Origin: CAZMGG01 sp964565715
GTDB lineage: Bacteria; Planctomycetota; UBA1135; UBA2386
Assembly: GCA_964565715.1 (NCBI GenBank)
Contig: CAZMGG010000012.1
Location: 1 to 64,000, forward strand
DNA length: 64,000 nucleotides
Direction of reading: 5' to 3'
Each line of letters starts with the position of its first letter. The first letter of the stretch is position 1. The translations under genes were made by a program, and so were the position numbers. Below the pieces are notes generated by a model. It had not been told where the DNA came from and did not search any database. It worked only from the letters and a program-made list of their open reading frames with translations. This document shows positions 42,892-51,615 of the stretch, piece by piece.

Positions 42892-42897
42892 TACAAG
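42892..42897 (+). promoter_or_regulatory. -10-like TACAAG box, 9 bases before the dehydrogenase gene
   Basis: TACAAG ends 9 bases before the ATG at 42907, the same spacing as TACAAC before the TIGR fusion gene. It lacks the final T of TANNNT. Confidence 0.35.
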
Positions 42898-42906
42898 GTC
42901 CCCCCC

Positions 42907-43980
42907 ATGACACCCCTCAACGTCGTCGTCGTCGGCTGCGGCAACATGGGCCGCTCCCACGCCCGCGCCTACCGCGCCATGCCGGACTTCCACATCGCCG
43001 GCCTGGTCTCGCGGCAGCCGGCCTCGCGGGAGGCGCTCGACCGGGAACTGGGCGGTGGCCATCGCACCTTCGCGACGCTGACCGAGGCCCTCGAGGCCAC
43101 CCGGCCCGACGCGGTGTCGATCAACACCTACCCCGACAGCCACGCCGCCCTGGCCCGGGAGGCCCTGCAGGCCGGTTGCCACGTGTTCCTGGAGAAGCCG
43201 ATCGCGCCGACGGTGGCCGAGGCGCAGGCGGTGGTGGACCTGGCGCAGCGGCAGCGGCGCAAGCTGGTGGTCGGCTACATCCTGCGCGTGCACCCGGCGT
43301 GGACGAAGTTCATCGAGGTGGCGCGGACGCTGGGCAAGCCGCTGGTGATGCGGATGAACCTCAACCAGCAGTCCCGCGGCAAGGACTGGCAGACCCACAA
43401 GGCGCTGATGCAGTCGATGTCGCCGATCGTCGACTGCGGCGTGCACTACGTCGATGTGATGTGCCAGATGACGCGCAGCCGGCCGGTGCGGGTGTCGGCG
43501 ATCGGCGCGCGCCTGTCCGACGAGATCGCGCCGTCGATGCAGAACTACGGCATGCTGCAGGTGACGTTCGCCGACGGATCGGTGGGCTGGTACGAGGCCG
43601 GCTGGGGCCCGATGATGAGCGAGGTGGCGTTCTTCGTGAAGGACGTGGTCGGCCCCAAGGGCTCGGTCAGCATCCTCGATCGGCAGGGCGAGCGCGGCGG
43701 CGGGTCGGCCGACGTCGACTCGCACACCAAGACCAACAGCCTGCTGCTGCACCACGCCGAACGGCGCGCCGACGGTTCGTTCGCGCGGCAAGACCAGTGG
43801 ATCGACACGCACGACGAGCCCGACCACGACGGGCTGTGCCGGCGGGAGCAGGAGCTGTTCCTGCGGGCGATCCGCGAGGACCTGGACCTGGGCGACCATC
43901 TGCGCGACGCGGTGGACAGCCTGCGCATCGTGCTGGCGGCCGACGAGTCGATCCGGACCGGGCGGACGGTGGCGCTGTAG
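42907..43980 (+). CDS. Gfo/Idh/MocA-family NAD(P)-dependent oxidoreductase
   Basis: The 357-residue cytoplasmic protein has an N-terminal Rossmann fold (NVVVVGCGNMGRSHARAYRA), the family motif VFLEKPIAP and the substrate-domain block SPIVDCGVHYVDVM, where the Asp and His are the usual catalytic pair. Members oxidise or reduce sugars, inositols and related polyols. Planctomycetota carry many copies. No sugar-pathway gene is adjacent, so the substrate is unknown. A TACAAG box sits 9 bases before the ATG, and the divergent ELWxSDGT gene shares the intergenic region. Confidence 0.92.
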   Translation: MTPLNVVVVGCGNMGRSHARAYRAMPDFHIAGLVSRQPASREALDRELGGGHRTFATLTEALEATRPDAVSINTYPDSHAALAREALQAGCHVFLEKPIAPTVAEAQAVVDLAQRQRRKLVVGYILRVHPAWTKFIEVARTLGKPLVMRMNLNQQSRGKDWQTHKALMQSMSPIVDCGVHYVDVMCQMTRSRPVRVSAIGARLSDEIAPSMQNYGMLQVTFADGSVGWYEAGWGPMMSEVAFFVKDVVGPKGSVSILDRQGERGGGSADVDSHTKTNSLLLHHAERRADGSFARQDQWIDTHDEPDHDGLCRREQELFLRAIREDLDLGDHLRDAVDSLRIVLAADESIRTGRTVAL

Positions 43981-44087
43981 GGCAGGGCCGGGCATGGGCC
44001 GAAGTGCCCATGGCATGGACGGATCCGCGGCAGGCGGGCGGCGGCGGGCAGAAGCCGGGCCGGCGCCGCCCGGGACAGGGGCTGCGC

Positions 44088-44093
44088 TACACT
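44088..44093 (+). promoter_or_regulatory. -10-like TACACT box of the ECF/kinase operon
   Basis: TACACT within GCGCTACACTTTC lies 23 bases before the ATG at 44117. The same CGCTACACT precedes the CAP-domain gene at 13208. No clear -35 is visible. Confidence 0.4.
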
Positions 44094-44116
44094 TTCGCGG
44101 CCCTGCGCCCCGAGCG

Positions 44117-44746
44117 ATGGACCCCTCCCCGCCCCCCGAGCAGCCTCCCCACCGCGACCCCACCTCCTGGGGACGGCTGATCGACAGCCTGGACGCCGCC
44201 AGCATCTTCGTGGTGATCCAGAACTCGATCGGCACGCGCCTGGAGCGCCTGGTGGCCGTCGAGGACATCTGGCAGGAGACCCTGTGGCTGTCCTGGCGCG
44301 ACCGCGAGCAGCACGAATGGCGCGGACTCGGCGCCTACCGGGCCTGGCTCCTGTCGATCGCGCGGCACCGGGTGGCCGACGCGGCGCGCAGCCTCGGCCG
44401 CAAGAAGCGCGGCGGCGACCACGAGACGGCGCCGTTCAGCGATCTGGCCGGCGGCGACTCGGTCAGCGGCTTCCTGCCGCCGGGCTCGACCACGCCGAGC
44501 CGGATCGCCGGGCATCGCGAACGGGCCCAGCTCATGCAGCAGGCCCTCGACGCGCTGCCCGAGGACCTGCGTGATCTGGTGCGGCTGCGGCTGTTCGAGG
44601 AGATCCCGGTGCGCGAGGCCGCCGCGCAGCTGGGCATCCCCCTGTCCACCGCCAAGGAACGCCTCCTGCGCGGCGTGACGCGGTATCGCGAGCACCTGCG
44701 CACGCGGCTCGGCGGCGGCAGCGAGAGCAGTTCGGAGCCGGCGTGA
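44117..44746 (+). CDS. ECF sigma factor paired with a membrane kinase
   Basis: The 209-residue protein has region 2 (VAVEDIWQETLWLSWRDREQ, AYRAWLLSIARHRVADAARS) and region 4 (EDLRDLVRLRLFEEIPVREA, AAQLGIPLSTAKERLLRGV). The Trp-rich region 2 and the neighbouring kinase are typical of the kinase-linked ECF groups of Planctomycetota, in which the Ser/Thr kinase is thought to control the sigma factor. Its stop overlaps the kinase start by 4 bases (GTGA). No anti-sigma gene is present, which supports kinase control. Confidence 0.9.
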   Translation: MDPSPPPEQPPHRDPTSWGRLIDSLDAASIFVVIQNSIGTRLERLVAVEDIWQETLWLSWRDREQHEWRGLGAYRAWLLSIARHRVADAARSLGRKKRGGDHETAPFSDLAGGDSVSGFLPPGSTTPSRIAGHRERAQLMQQALDALPEDLRDLVRLRLFEEIPVREAAAQLGIPLSTAKERLLRGVTRYREHLRTRLGGGSESSSEPA

Positions 44747-47700
44747 GCGACGCCACCGACGCCGACAGCCAGTTCGCCGACCTGTTCGACGCGCTGCTGG
44801 AAGAGGTGCTGGAGGGCCGGCAGCCGGACCTGCAGGCGATGGCGGCGGAACGGCCGGAGATCGCCGAGCGGCTCGACCGGGCGTGGGCGCTGGCGTGTTC
44901 GGTGGCCGGGCGGCGGGAGCCCGGGCGGCCGACGCTGGGCGGCTACGAGATCCTGCGCGAACTGGGCCGCGGCGGCATGGGCACCGTCTACCTGGCGCGG
45001 CAGGAGGCGCTGGATCGCGAGGTGGCGATCAAGGTGCTGCCGCACTCGCTGGGCCTGTCGGGCAAGGCCAAGCGCCGCTTCCTGGAGGAGGCGCGGGCGC
45101 TGGCGCGGCTGCACAACGACCACATCGTCCGCATCCACCGGGTGATCGATCACCAGGAGATGCTGGCGTTCGAGATGGAGTACGTGGACGGCCCGAGCCT
45201 GACGCAGGCGCTGGACGCGCTCCGGCCGCACGGCCGCAACGCCGGGCTCGGCCACCTGGCGGCGGCGCTGGGCACCGAGGTGGGCACGCTCGGCGCCCGG
45301 ACGCTGGTGGAGTACTGGGTGCTGCTCGGCATCCGGATCGCGCGGGCGCTGGACGAGGTGCATCGCAACGGGCTGATCCACCGCGACGTCAAGCCGAGCA
45401 ACATCCTGCTGCGGCGGGACGGCCGGCCGCTGCTGGCCGACTTCGGGCTGGCCCGCGACCTGGACCTGTCGGTGACGCGGGCGGGCTCGTTCGCCGGCAC
45501 GCCGGTCTACAGCTCGCCCGAGCAGCTGCGCGGCGAGCAGCTCGATCCGCGGGCCGACGTCTACAGCCTGGCGATCACGCTCTACGAGGCGATCGCGCTG
45601 GTGCCGCCGCTGTCGGGCCGCAGCACGTCGGACATGCTGCGGCGGATCGAGGACGGGCTGGTGCCGCCGCTGCGACGGCACGCGCCGCACGTCGCCCGCG
45701 ACCTGGAGACGATCCTGCAGAAGGCGCTGGAGCGGCTGCCGAAGGACCGCTACGCCTCGGCGGGCGCGTTCGCCGACGACCTCGAACGGCTGCTGCAGCT
45801 GCAGCCGATCCACGCCCGGCCGGTGGGGCTGCTGCGGCGCACGGCGAAGTTCGCGCACCGGCAGCGGCGCAGCCTCTGCGCCTTCGCGGTGGGCGCCGCG
45901 CTGGTGATGGCCGCCATGGTGCCGGTGCTGGACCACGTGATGGCGGCGGGCACGGCGAAGGAACGGGTGGCGGCGCTGAGCCGGCAGGCGCGGCTGCGGC
46001 TGCTGTCGCCGGACACGCGGCACATCGGCTGGCACGAGGCGGTGTGGGGCCGCGGCCCGCGGCTGCGCCGGCTGGTGCCGGGCGCCACCGGGCCGGTGGA
46101 ATCGCTCACCGCGGCGTTGCACGACTATGCGGCGGCGCTGGCCCTCGAGCCCGAGCAGCCCGGCCTGCGGGTGGAGCACGACGTGGTGCGGCTGGCGTTG
46201 TGGCTGCGCACCGAGTCGCCGCAGCGGGGCGACCGCATCGAGGAGGTGCTGGCGGGGCCGGGCTTCGCCCGCGCCACCGCGGGCGTGCCGCCCCTGACCA
46301 AGGCCTGGGCCCGCGCCCTGGTCGGCGGCGGCGAGGCGGACGCGACGCTGGCGGCGCTGACCGACGCCGCGCCGCCGGATCGCCTGGCGCTCGGCCTGCT
46401 GGCGTTCCTGCTCGGCGACTTCGCCGTGTGCGAGCGGAGCTGGGCCGACCTCGGCGAACAGGGGAGCGCGTCGTCGCCGCTGCTCGACGCAGGGCTCGGC
46501 ATCCTCTACCAGTCCGACGGCCGCTCGGACCGGGCCTACGTCCGGCTGTTCCACGCGGTGCGGGCATTCCCGCAGGCGGAGGTGCTGCGCTTCGAACTGG
46601 CGGACGCGGCGCTGGCGTTGGGCGACCTGCAGCCCGCGCGGAACTGGCTCGTGGAGCGACCAGGGGACGCGACCACCAGCCGGCGCCGTCTGCAGGCGGA
46701 CCTGCTCGCCGCCGAGGGCGACGCCGCCGCCGCCACCGCCGCCATCCGCCGGCTCTGCGCCGACGATCCCACCGACCCGATCGCGCGGCATCGCCTGCTG
46801 CAGCTGGCCATGAACCGGGGCGACCTGCGGGAGGCCCGCGCGGTGGGCCGCGAGCTGCTGGCGAACTGGCCCGACGTGGCGCGCTTCCGGCTGGATGTCG
46901 CGCGGCTGTCGCTGCAGGGCTCTGACGTGCCAGGCTACCTGGCGCAGGTCCGCTACGTGCTCACCCACGACTTCGGCCGGCGGTCCCGCGGCACCGTGAC
47001 CGACCTGCTCGAGATCCTGCGCATCGGCGGGCTGCGGCAGTTGCACGATCGGGCGGCGCGGACCACCGGCGAGCCTGGCGGCAGTCGTTGGACGGGCTTC
47101 GAACGGCCGGCACGGCAGTGGGCCCCCGCACCGATCGCCGCCTGCCTCGACGATCACCTGCTGGCGTGGGCCCGCCTCGACGAGACGCTGCGCGACCTGC
47201 CGGCCGACAGCGGCCCCACCGGCGTGCTGGCCCGGAGCGCGAGGGCGCTGCGGGCCCTGGTGCTGGGCGTGCCCGGCCTGCCGCTCGCGCTCGGCCCGCG
47301 CTGGACGCTGCTGGCCGCGGCGTCCCCGCTGGCGGCGGACCTGCTGACGGTGCCGGTGGGCTACGCCGGCTACGCGCTGCACGACGCGTTCGATCCGCGC
47401 GCCTGGCGGACCGCGTCGCCGCTGGATCCCGGCGCCGTGCGCGAGGCGAACCAGGGGCTCACGCTCGGCGGGGTGCTGGCCACCGCCGGCGACCTGGACG
47501 GCGACGGCGTCGCGGACCTGCTGTGCGGCTCGCCGCCGGAGAAGGCCGAGCAGGGGCCCGGCACGGTGCATGCGCTGTCGGGACGGACCGGGCGCGTGCT
47601 GCACCGGGCCCTGCTGGAGCCCGACGCGGGCAACCACCTGTTCGGTTTCGCGGTGACCGGGCTCGCCGACGCCGACGGCGATGGCGTGCCCGACTGGGCG

Positions 47701-48600
47701 ATCGGCGCGCCGGTGGGCCGCGAGGGCCACTTCGGCCCGGGCCTGGTGGAACTGCGCTCGGGGCGGACCGGCGCGGTGCTGCGCACCTGGCGCGGCGACC
47801 ACCCGGGCTTCGGCGTCGCCATCGCCGGGCTCGGCGACGTCGACGACGACGGCGCCCCCGAGCTGGCGGTCGGCACGTCACCCGATCTGCGCAACAGCAC
47901 GGCGCAGGGTTCGGTACAGGTGTTCTCGACCCGCACCGGGCAGCGGCTCTACGAGGTGCACAGCGACCACGCCGGCGTCTGGTTCGGGTCGGCCGTCGGC
48001 AACGCCGGCGACGTCGACGGCGACGGCCGCGACGACCTCATCGTCGGCGGCAACCACGGCGGCGCCCCGGGCCTGGTGAAGGTCCTCGCCGGGCGGGACG
48101 GCCGCGTCCTGCTGGGCTGGCTGGACGAGGCCGCCGACACCGGCTTCGGCCGCGCCGTGGCCGGCGGCGGCGATCTCGACGGCGACGGTCGCGCCGACCT
48201 GCTGGTCTCCGCCGACGGCTGCGGCGGCCAGCGCGAGGGGGCGGTGATCGCCCTGCGGGGCGCCGATGGCGGGGTGCTGTGGCGGGCCCGCACCGCGGCT
48301 CCCGACGACGGCTTCGGCCGGGCGCTCGCGTCGATCCCCGATGCCGACGGCGACGGCATCCGCGACGTCGCGGTGGGCGCTCCCTACGGTGGCCCCCTGC
48401 GCCGCGGCTCGGTGTGGCTGCGGAGCGGAAGCACCGGCGAGGCCCTCGGTGGCATCCACGGCCCGTTCTCGCACTCCCTGTTCGGCGGCGCCATGACCTG
48501 CCACCCCGACCACGGCAGGGCGCAATTGCTGGTCTCGTGCCCGCGGCAAGGGCTGTTCGGCCGGGTGTTGTTCGTCACCGTGCCCATCGATCGTCCCTAG
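44743..48600 (+). CDS. Ser/Thr kinase with TPR-like region and seven FG-GAP blades
   Basis: The 1285-residue protein has an N-terminal kinase (LGRGGMGTVYLAR from ~74, VAIKVLP, HRDVKPSN near 213, ADFGLARD, SSPEQ) preceded by a 65-residue helical segment common in ECF-linked kinases. A membrane helix lies near 380-400 (CAFAVGAALVMAAMVPVL). Residues ~430-800 are TPR-like. From about 905 six FG-GAP/integrin-alpha repeats with DLDGDGVADLL, DADGDGVPDWAI, DVDDDGAPELAV and so on, plus a weaker seventh (LFGGAMTCHPDHG), predict a seven-bladed calcium-binding propeller outside the inner membrane. It looks like a one-protein sensor linked to the ECF factor encoded just upstream. Confidence 0.92.
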   Translation: MSDATDADSQFADLFDALLEEVLEGRQPDLQAMAAERPEIAERLDRAWALACSVAGRREPGRPTLGGYEILRELGRGGMGTVYLARQEALDREVAIKVLPHSLGLSGKAKRRFLEEARALARLHNDHIVRIHRVIDHQEMLAFEMEYVDGPSLTQALDALRPHGRNAGLGHLAAALGTEVGTLGARTLVEYWVLLGIRIARALDEVHRNGLIHRDVKPSNILLRRDGRPLLADFGLARDLDLSVTRAGSFAGTPVYSSPEQLRGEQLDPRADVYSLAITLYEAIALVPPLSGRSTSDMLRRIEDGLVPPLRRHAPHVARDLETILQKALERLPKDRYASAGAFADDLERLLQLQPIHARPVGLLRRTAKFAHRQRRSLCAFAVGAALVMAAMVPVLDHVMAAGTAKERVAALSRQARLRLLSPDTRHIGWHEAVWGRGPRLRRLVPGATGPVESLTAALHDYAAALALEPEQPGLRVEHDVVRLALWLRTESPQRGDRIEEVLAGPGFARATAGVPPLTKAWARALVGGGEADATLAALTDAAPPDRLALGLLAFLLGDFAVCERSWADLGEQGSASSPLLDAGLGILYQSDGRSDRAYVRLFHAVRAFPQAEVLRFELADAALALGDLQPARNWLVERPGDATTSRRRLQADLLAAEGDAAAATAAIRRLCADDPTDPIARHRLLQLAMNRGDLREARAVGRELLANWPDVARFRLDVARLSLQGSDVPGYLAQVRYVLTHDFGRRSRGTVTDLLEILRIGGLRQLHDRAARTTGEPGGSRWTGFERPARQWAPAPIAACLDDHLLAWARLDETLRDLPADSGPTGVLARSARALRALVLGVPGLPLALGPRWTLLAAASPLAADLLTVPVGYAGYALHDAFDPRAWRTASPLDPGAVREANQGLTLGGVLATAGDLDGDGVADLLCGSPPEKAEQGPGTVHALSGRTGRVLHRALLEPDAGNHLFGFAVTGLADADGDGVPDWAIGAPVGREGHFGPGLVELRSGRTGAVLRTWRGDHPGFGVAIAGLGDVDDDGAPELAVGTSPDLRNSTAQGSVQVFSTRTGQRLYEVHSDHAGVWFGSAVGNAGDVDGDGRDDLIVGGNHGGAPGLVKVLAGRDGRVLLGWLDEAADTGFGRAVAGGGDLDGDGRADLLVSADGCGGQREGAVIALRGADGGVLWRARTAAPDDGFGRALASIPDADGDGIRDVAVGAPYGGPLRRGSVWLRSGSTGEALGGIHGPFSHSLFGGAMTCHPDHGRAQLLVSCPRQGLFGRVLFVTVPIDRP

Positions 48601-48689
48601 GCGAGCCTTTTTCGGGACGAGTTGGCCGGCACGCCCACGAACGGCGCCTTCCCGGCGAGTTCCCCGTTCCCCTTCCTCCGCAACCACCC

Positions 48690-50081
48690 ATGAATCGCAC
48701 GTTCCTCACCGTCAGCCTGCTCTGGCTCGCCGCCACCGCCTCCGCCCAATGGGTCCAGACGACCCCCGCCAACACCCCCGGCGGCCGCTCCGGCCCCTCG
48801 CTGTGCTTCGACCCGGTCAACAGCCGCGTGCTGATGTACGGCGGCCACCCCGGCGGCTTCGGCAGCCCCGCCAACACGACCTGGTCCTGGGACGGCAGCA
48901 CCTGGACGCAGGTGACGACCACGGCCAACGCCCACCGCCAGCACCAGGGCGGCATGGTCTGGGACACGAACCGCGGCGTGGCCCTGCTCTACGGCGGCGC
49001 CAACACCAGCTTCTTCGGCGGCCCGTCGGTGGATCAGACCTGGGAGTTCAACGGCACCACCTGGACCCGGCTGTTCCCGACCACGACGCCGGGCGGCCTC
49101 GCCCTGTTCGGCATGGCCCACGACCCGGTCCGCAACCGCACCGTCGTCTACGGCGGCCTGCCCGACAACTTCTTCCCGATCGACAGCAACCAGACCTGGG
49201 AGTTCGACGGGTTCAACTGGAACCTGATGAGCCCGGCCAACAACCCCGGCCCGCTCGAGCGCCCGGCCATGTGCTTCCACGGCGGCATGAACAAGATCGT
49301 GCTGTTCGGCGGCATCGACGTGCAGATCGGCGGCACCAACGACACCTGGACCTATGACGGCGTCAACTGGACCGTCGTGCCGGTGACCGGTGCGCGGCCG
49401 TCGGCGCGCACCGGCCCGAAGATGGTCTACGACGCCGCCCGCAACGTCTGCGTGATGCAGGGCGGCATGGACCCGATGACCGGCACGCCGTTCACCGACA
49501 CCTGGGAGTTCAACGGCACCTCGTGGACGCCGATCACGGTCCCCGGCCCCGGCGGCCGCCTGGACGCCGCCATGGTCTACGACACGGCCCGCGCCCGCAC
49601 GGTGCTGTTCGGCGGCGGTGACCCGCTCACCGGCAACGCGATCAACCAGACCTGGCTCTACGGCCCGGCCTACACCGCCTTCGGCAGCGGCTGCGCGGGC
49701 AGCAACGGCGTGCCGGCGATCGCCGCCCAGAACGGCGCGCCGCGGGTCGGCAGCACCTTCCAGGTCAGCCTGACCAACCTGGCCACCGGCAGCAGCTTCG
49801 CGCTGATGTTCACCGGCCTCTCCAACAGCAGCTGGGCGCTCGGCGCCCTGCCCGCCGACCTCAGCGGCTTCGGCATGCCGGGCTGCACCGGCTACACCAG
49901 CGCCGAGCTGCTCAACGTGGTCGCCGCGAGCGGCGGCACCGCCACCTGGAGCTTCGTGCTGCCGCCGATCGGCGCCCTGGTCGGCGCCACCTTCCACAAT
50001 CAGGCCGGCTCCCTCGACGCCACCGCCAACGCGGCGGGCATCGCGGTGTCGGCCGCCCGCACCGGCGTGATCGGCAACTGA
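48690..50081 (+). CDS. exported Kelch-like propeller protein A with shared C-terminal module
   Basis: The 463-residue protein has a signal peptide ending TASAQ. Repeats with MVYDxARxxxVLFGG and DTWEFNGTxWTxV patterns (for example NQTWEFDGFNWNLM, DTWTYDGVNWTVV) form a Kelch/galactose-oxidase-like propeller. The last ~130 residues are the clade module: FGSGCAGSNGVPAI, LPADLSGFGMPGC and the end SAARTGVIGN. The gene at 50185 is a paralogue of exactly the same length. Probably a surface or extracellular binding protein. No ribosome site is obvious before the ATG. Confidence 0.85.
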   Translation: MNRTFLTVSLLWLAATASAQWVQTTPANTPGGRSGPSLCFDPVNSRVLMYGGHPGGFGSPANTTWSWDGSTWTQVTTTANAHRQHQGGMVWDTNRGVALLYGGANTSFFGGPSVDQTWEFNGTTWTRLFPTTTPGGLALFGMAHDPVRNRTVVYGGLPDNFFPIDSNQTWEFDGFNWNLMSPANNPGPLERPAMCFHGGMNKIVLFGGIDVQIGGTNDTWTYDGVNWTVVPVTGARPSARTGPKMVYDAARNVCVMQGGMDPMTGTPFTDTWEFNGTSWTPITVPGPGGRLDAAMVYDTARARTVLFGGGDPLTGNAINQTWLYGPAYTAFGSGCAGSNGVPAIAAQNGAPRVGSTFQVSLTNLATGSSFALMFTGLSNSSWALGALPADLSGFGMPGCTGYTSAELLNVVAASGGTATWSFVLPPIGALVGATFHNQAGSLDATANAAGIAVSAARTGVIGN

Positions 50082-50121
50082 CCGACCGCGCCACCCGGAA
50101 TCCGCAGTGATGGTTGCAGGT

Positions 50122-50153
50122 GGCGCCGGCATCGGGCCGGCGCCGCCCCTTTC
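50122..50153 (+). terminator. strong GC hairpin between the Kelch paralogues
   Basis: The perfect 9-base stem GGCGCCGGC (50122-50130) / GCCGGCGCC (50136-50144) with loop ATCGG is followed by a weak pyrimidine run (GCCCCTTTC). It probably ends the first Kelch transcript, at least partly. Confidence 0.5.
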
Positions 50154-50184
50154 TCCCGCCCGCGCGCCCACCAGGAACCCGCCG

Positions 50185-51576
50185 ATGGAACGTCGCCACC
50201 CTTCGCCGCTGCTCCCGTCCGCCGCGCTCGCCCTGGCCGCGATCGCACCCGCGCAGTGGGCCTACGTGCCGACCAACCCGCCGCCCGGCCGCACCGACGC
50301 GGCGATGACCTTCGACCTGATCACCGGCAAGGTGCTGATGTTCGGCGGCACCGGCGGTCCGGCCAACGACACCTGGACCTACGACGGCGTGCAGTGGGTG
50401 CAGCAGTTCCCGGCCACCTCGCCGCCGCTCGCCCGCCGCAACCACCTCATCTACGACCTCGCCCGCAACGTCGCGGTGCTCTACGGCGGGCTCACCGGCA
50501 ACCCGCAGGCCGGCCAGTGCAGCGACGACCACTGGGAATGGAACGGCACCACCTGGACGCTGCTGCAGCCGACCAGCACGCCCGGCGGGCTCGGCTACTA
50601 CGCCGGCGCCTATGACCTGGTGCGCCAGCGGATCGTCATCCACGGCGGCCGCCGCAACGCCTGGATCCCGGCGGCGGTGAACGAGACCTGGGAATTCGAT
50701 CCGGTGCAGAACCGCTGGCTGCAGATCTCCACCACCAACAGCCCCGGCGCCATCGAGGAGGCGGCGATGTGCTTCCACCTCGGCATGGGCCAGAGCCTCC
50801 TGTTCGGCGGCATCGATCCGCAGACCAACGCGGTGGTCAACGATCTCTGGTCCTACGACGGCGCCACCTGGACCCTGCTGCAGCCCACTGGCCCGCGGCC
50901 CGGGCCGCGCATCGCCGCCCGCATGGTCTACGACAACCTGCGCCAGGTGGCCGTGGTGTTCGGCGGCCGCGATCCGGTGACCTGGGCCATCCACAACGAC
51001 ACCTGGGAGTTCGACGGCACGCAGTGGCGCCGCGTCGACTCCGGCCTGGCGCCGGCCCGCATCGACTTCAGCATGGCGATGGACTTCTGGCGCGGCCGCA
51101 TGGTGATCTTCGGCGGGCGGCTGGCCAACAACTCGGTGCAGGACGACACCTGGGAATACGGCGCCAGCCACTCGACCTTCGGCAACGGCTGCCCGGGCGC
51201 CGGCGGCGCGCCGACCCTGCGGGCGCTGACCCCGCCGAAGCTCGGCGCCGTCTGCGACGTGCGGCTCGGCAACCTGCCCGCCGGCAGCGGCGCGGCGTTG
51301 ATGGTGACCGGCGTCACCAACCGCACCTGGGCGTTCGGCAACCTGCCGGCGCTGCTCACCTCGTTCGGCATGCCCAACTGCCGGGTCTACACCAGCTCCG
51401 ACCTGTTCCAGGTGCTGCCGGTGACCGCCGGGACCGCCACCTGGAGCTGGCAGGTGCCGGTCAACCCGGTGCTGGTCGGCACCCACCTCTACCAGCAGGG
51501 CATCGGCCTGGAACCGGGCTGGAACGCCGCCGGGATGATCGTCAGCAACGCCGGCGACGGCGTGATCGGCTTCTGA
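50185..51576 (+). CDS. exported Kelch-like propeller protein B, tandem paralogue of A
   Basis: The 463-residue protein has a signal peptide ending LAAIAPAQ, then WAYVPTNPPPGRTDAAMTFD. Blade motifs match protein A: LMFGGTGGPANDTWTYDGVQ, LLFGGIDPQTNAVVNDLWSY, DTWEFDGTQWRRV. The C-terminal module is present (FGNGCPGAGGAPTL, LPALLTSFGMPNC, SNAGDGVIGF). Equal length and domain order show tandem duplication; many substitutions show it is old or fast-evolving. ATG at 50185 is preferred (AGGA upstream, signal peptide start); an earlier ATG at 50107 is less likely because it crosses the hairpin. Confidence 0.85.
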   Translation: MERRHPSPLLPSAALALAAIAPAQWAYVPTNPPPGRTDAAMTFDLITGKVLMFGGTGGPANDTWTYDGVQWVQQFPATSPPLARRNHLIYDLARNVAVLYGGLTGNPQAGQCSDDHWEWNGTTWTLLQPTSTPGGLGYYAGAYDLVRQRIVIHGGRRNAWIPAAVNETWEFDPVQNRWLQISTTNSPGAIEEAAMCFHLGMGQSLLFGGIDPQTNAVVNDLWSYDGATWTLLQPTGPRPGPRIAARMVYDNLRQVAVVFGGRDPVTWAIHNDTWEFDGTQWRRVDSGLAPARIDFSMAMDFWRGRMVIFGGRLANNSVQDDTWEYGASHSTFGNGCPGAGGAPTLRALTPPKLGAVCDVRLGNLPAGSGAALMVTGVTNRTWAFGNLPALLTSFGMPNCRVYTSSDLFQVLPVTAGTATWSWQVPVNPVLVGTHLYQQGIGLEPGWNAAGMIVSNAGDGVIGF

Positions 51577-51600
51577 GCAGGCGCCGGCCGGGGCCCGCGC

Positions 51601-51606
51601 TAGCCT
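51601..51606 (+). promoter_or_regulatory. -10-like TAGCCT box, 9 bases before the EamA gene
   Basis: TAGCCT ends 9 bases before GTG at 51616, repeating the short-leader arrangement. The hexamer equals that before lysA and the propeller gene at 19933. Confidence 0.4.
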
Positions 51607-51615
51607 CTCGGGCCG

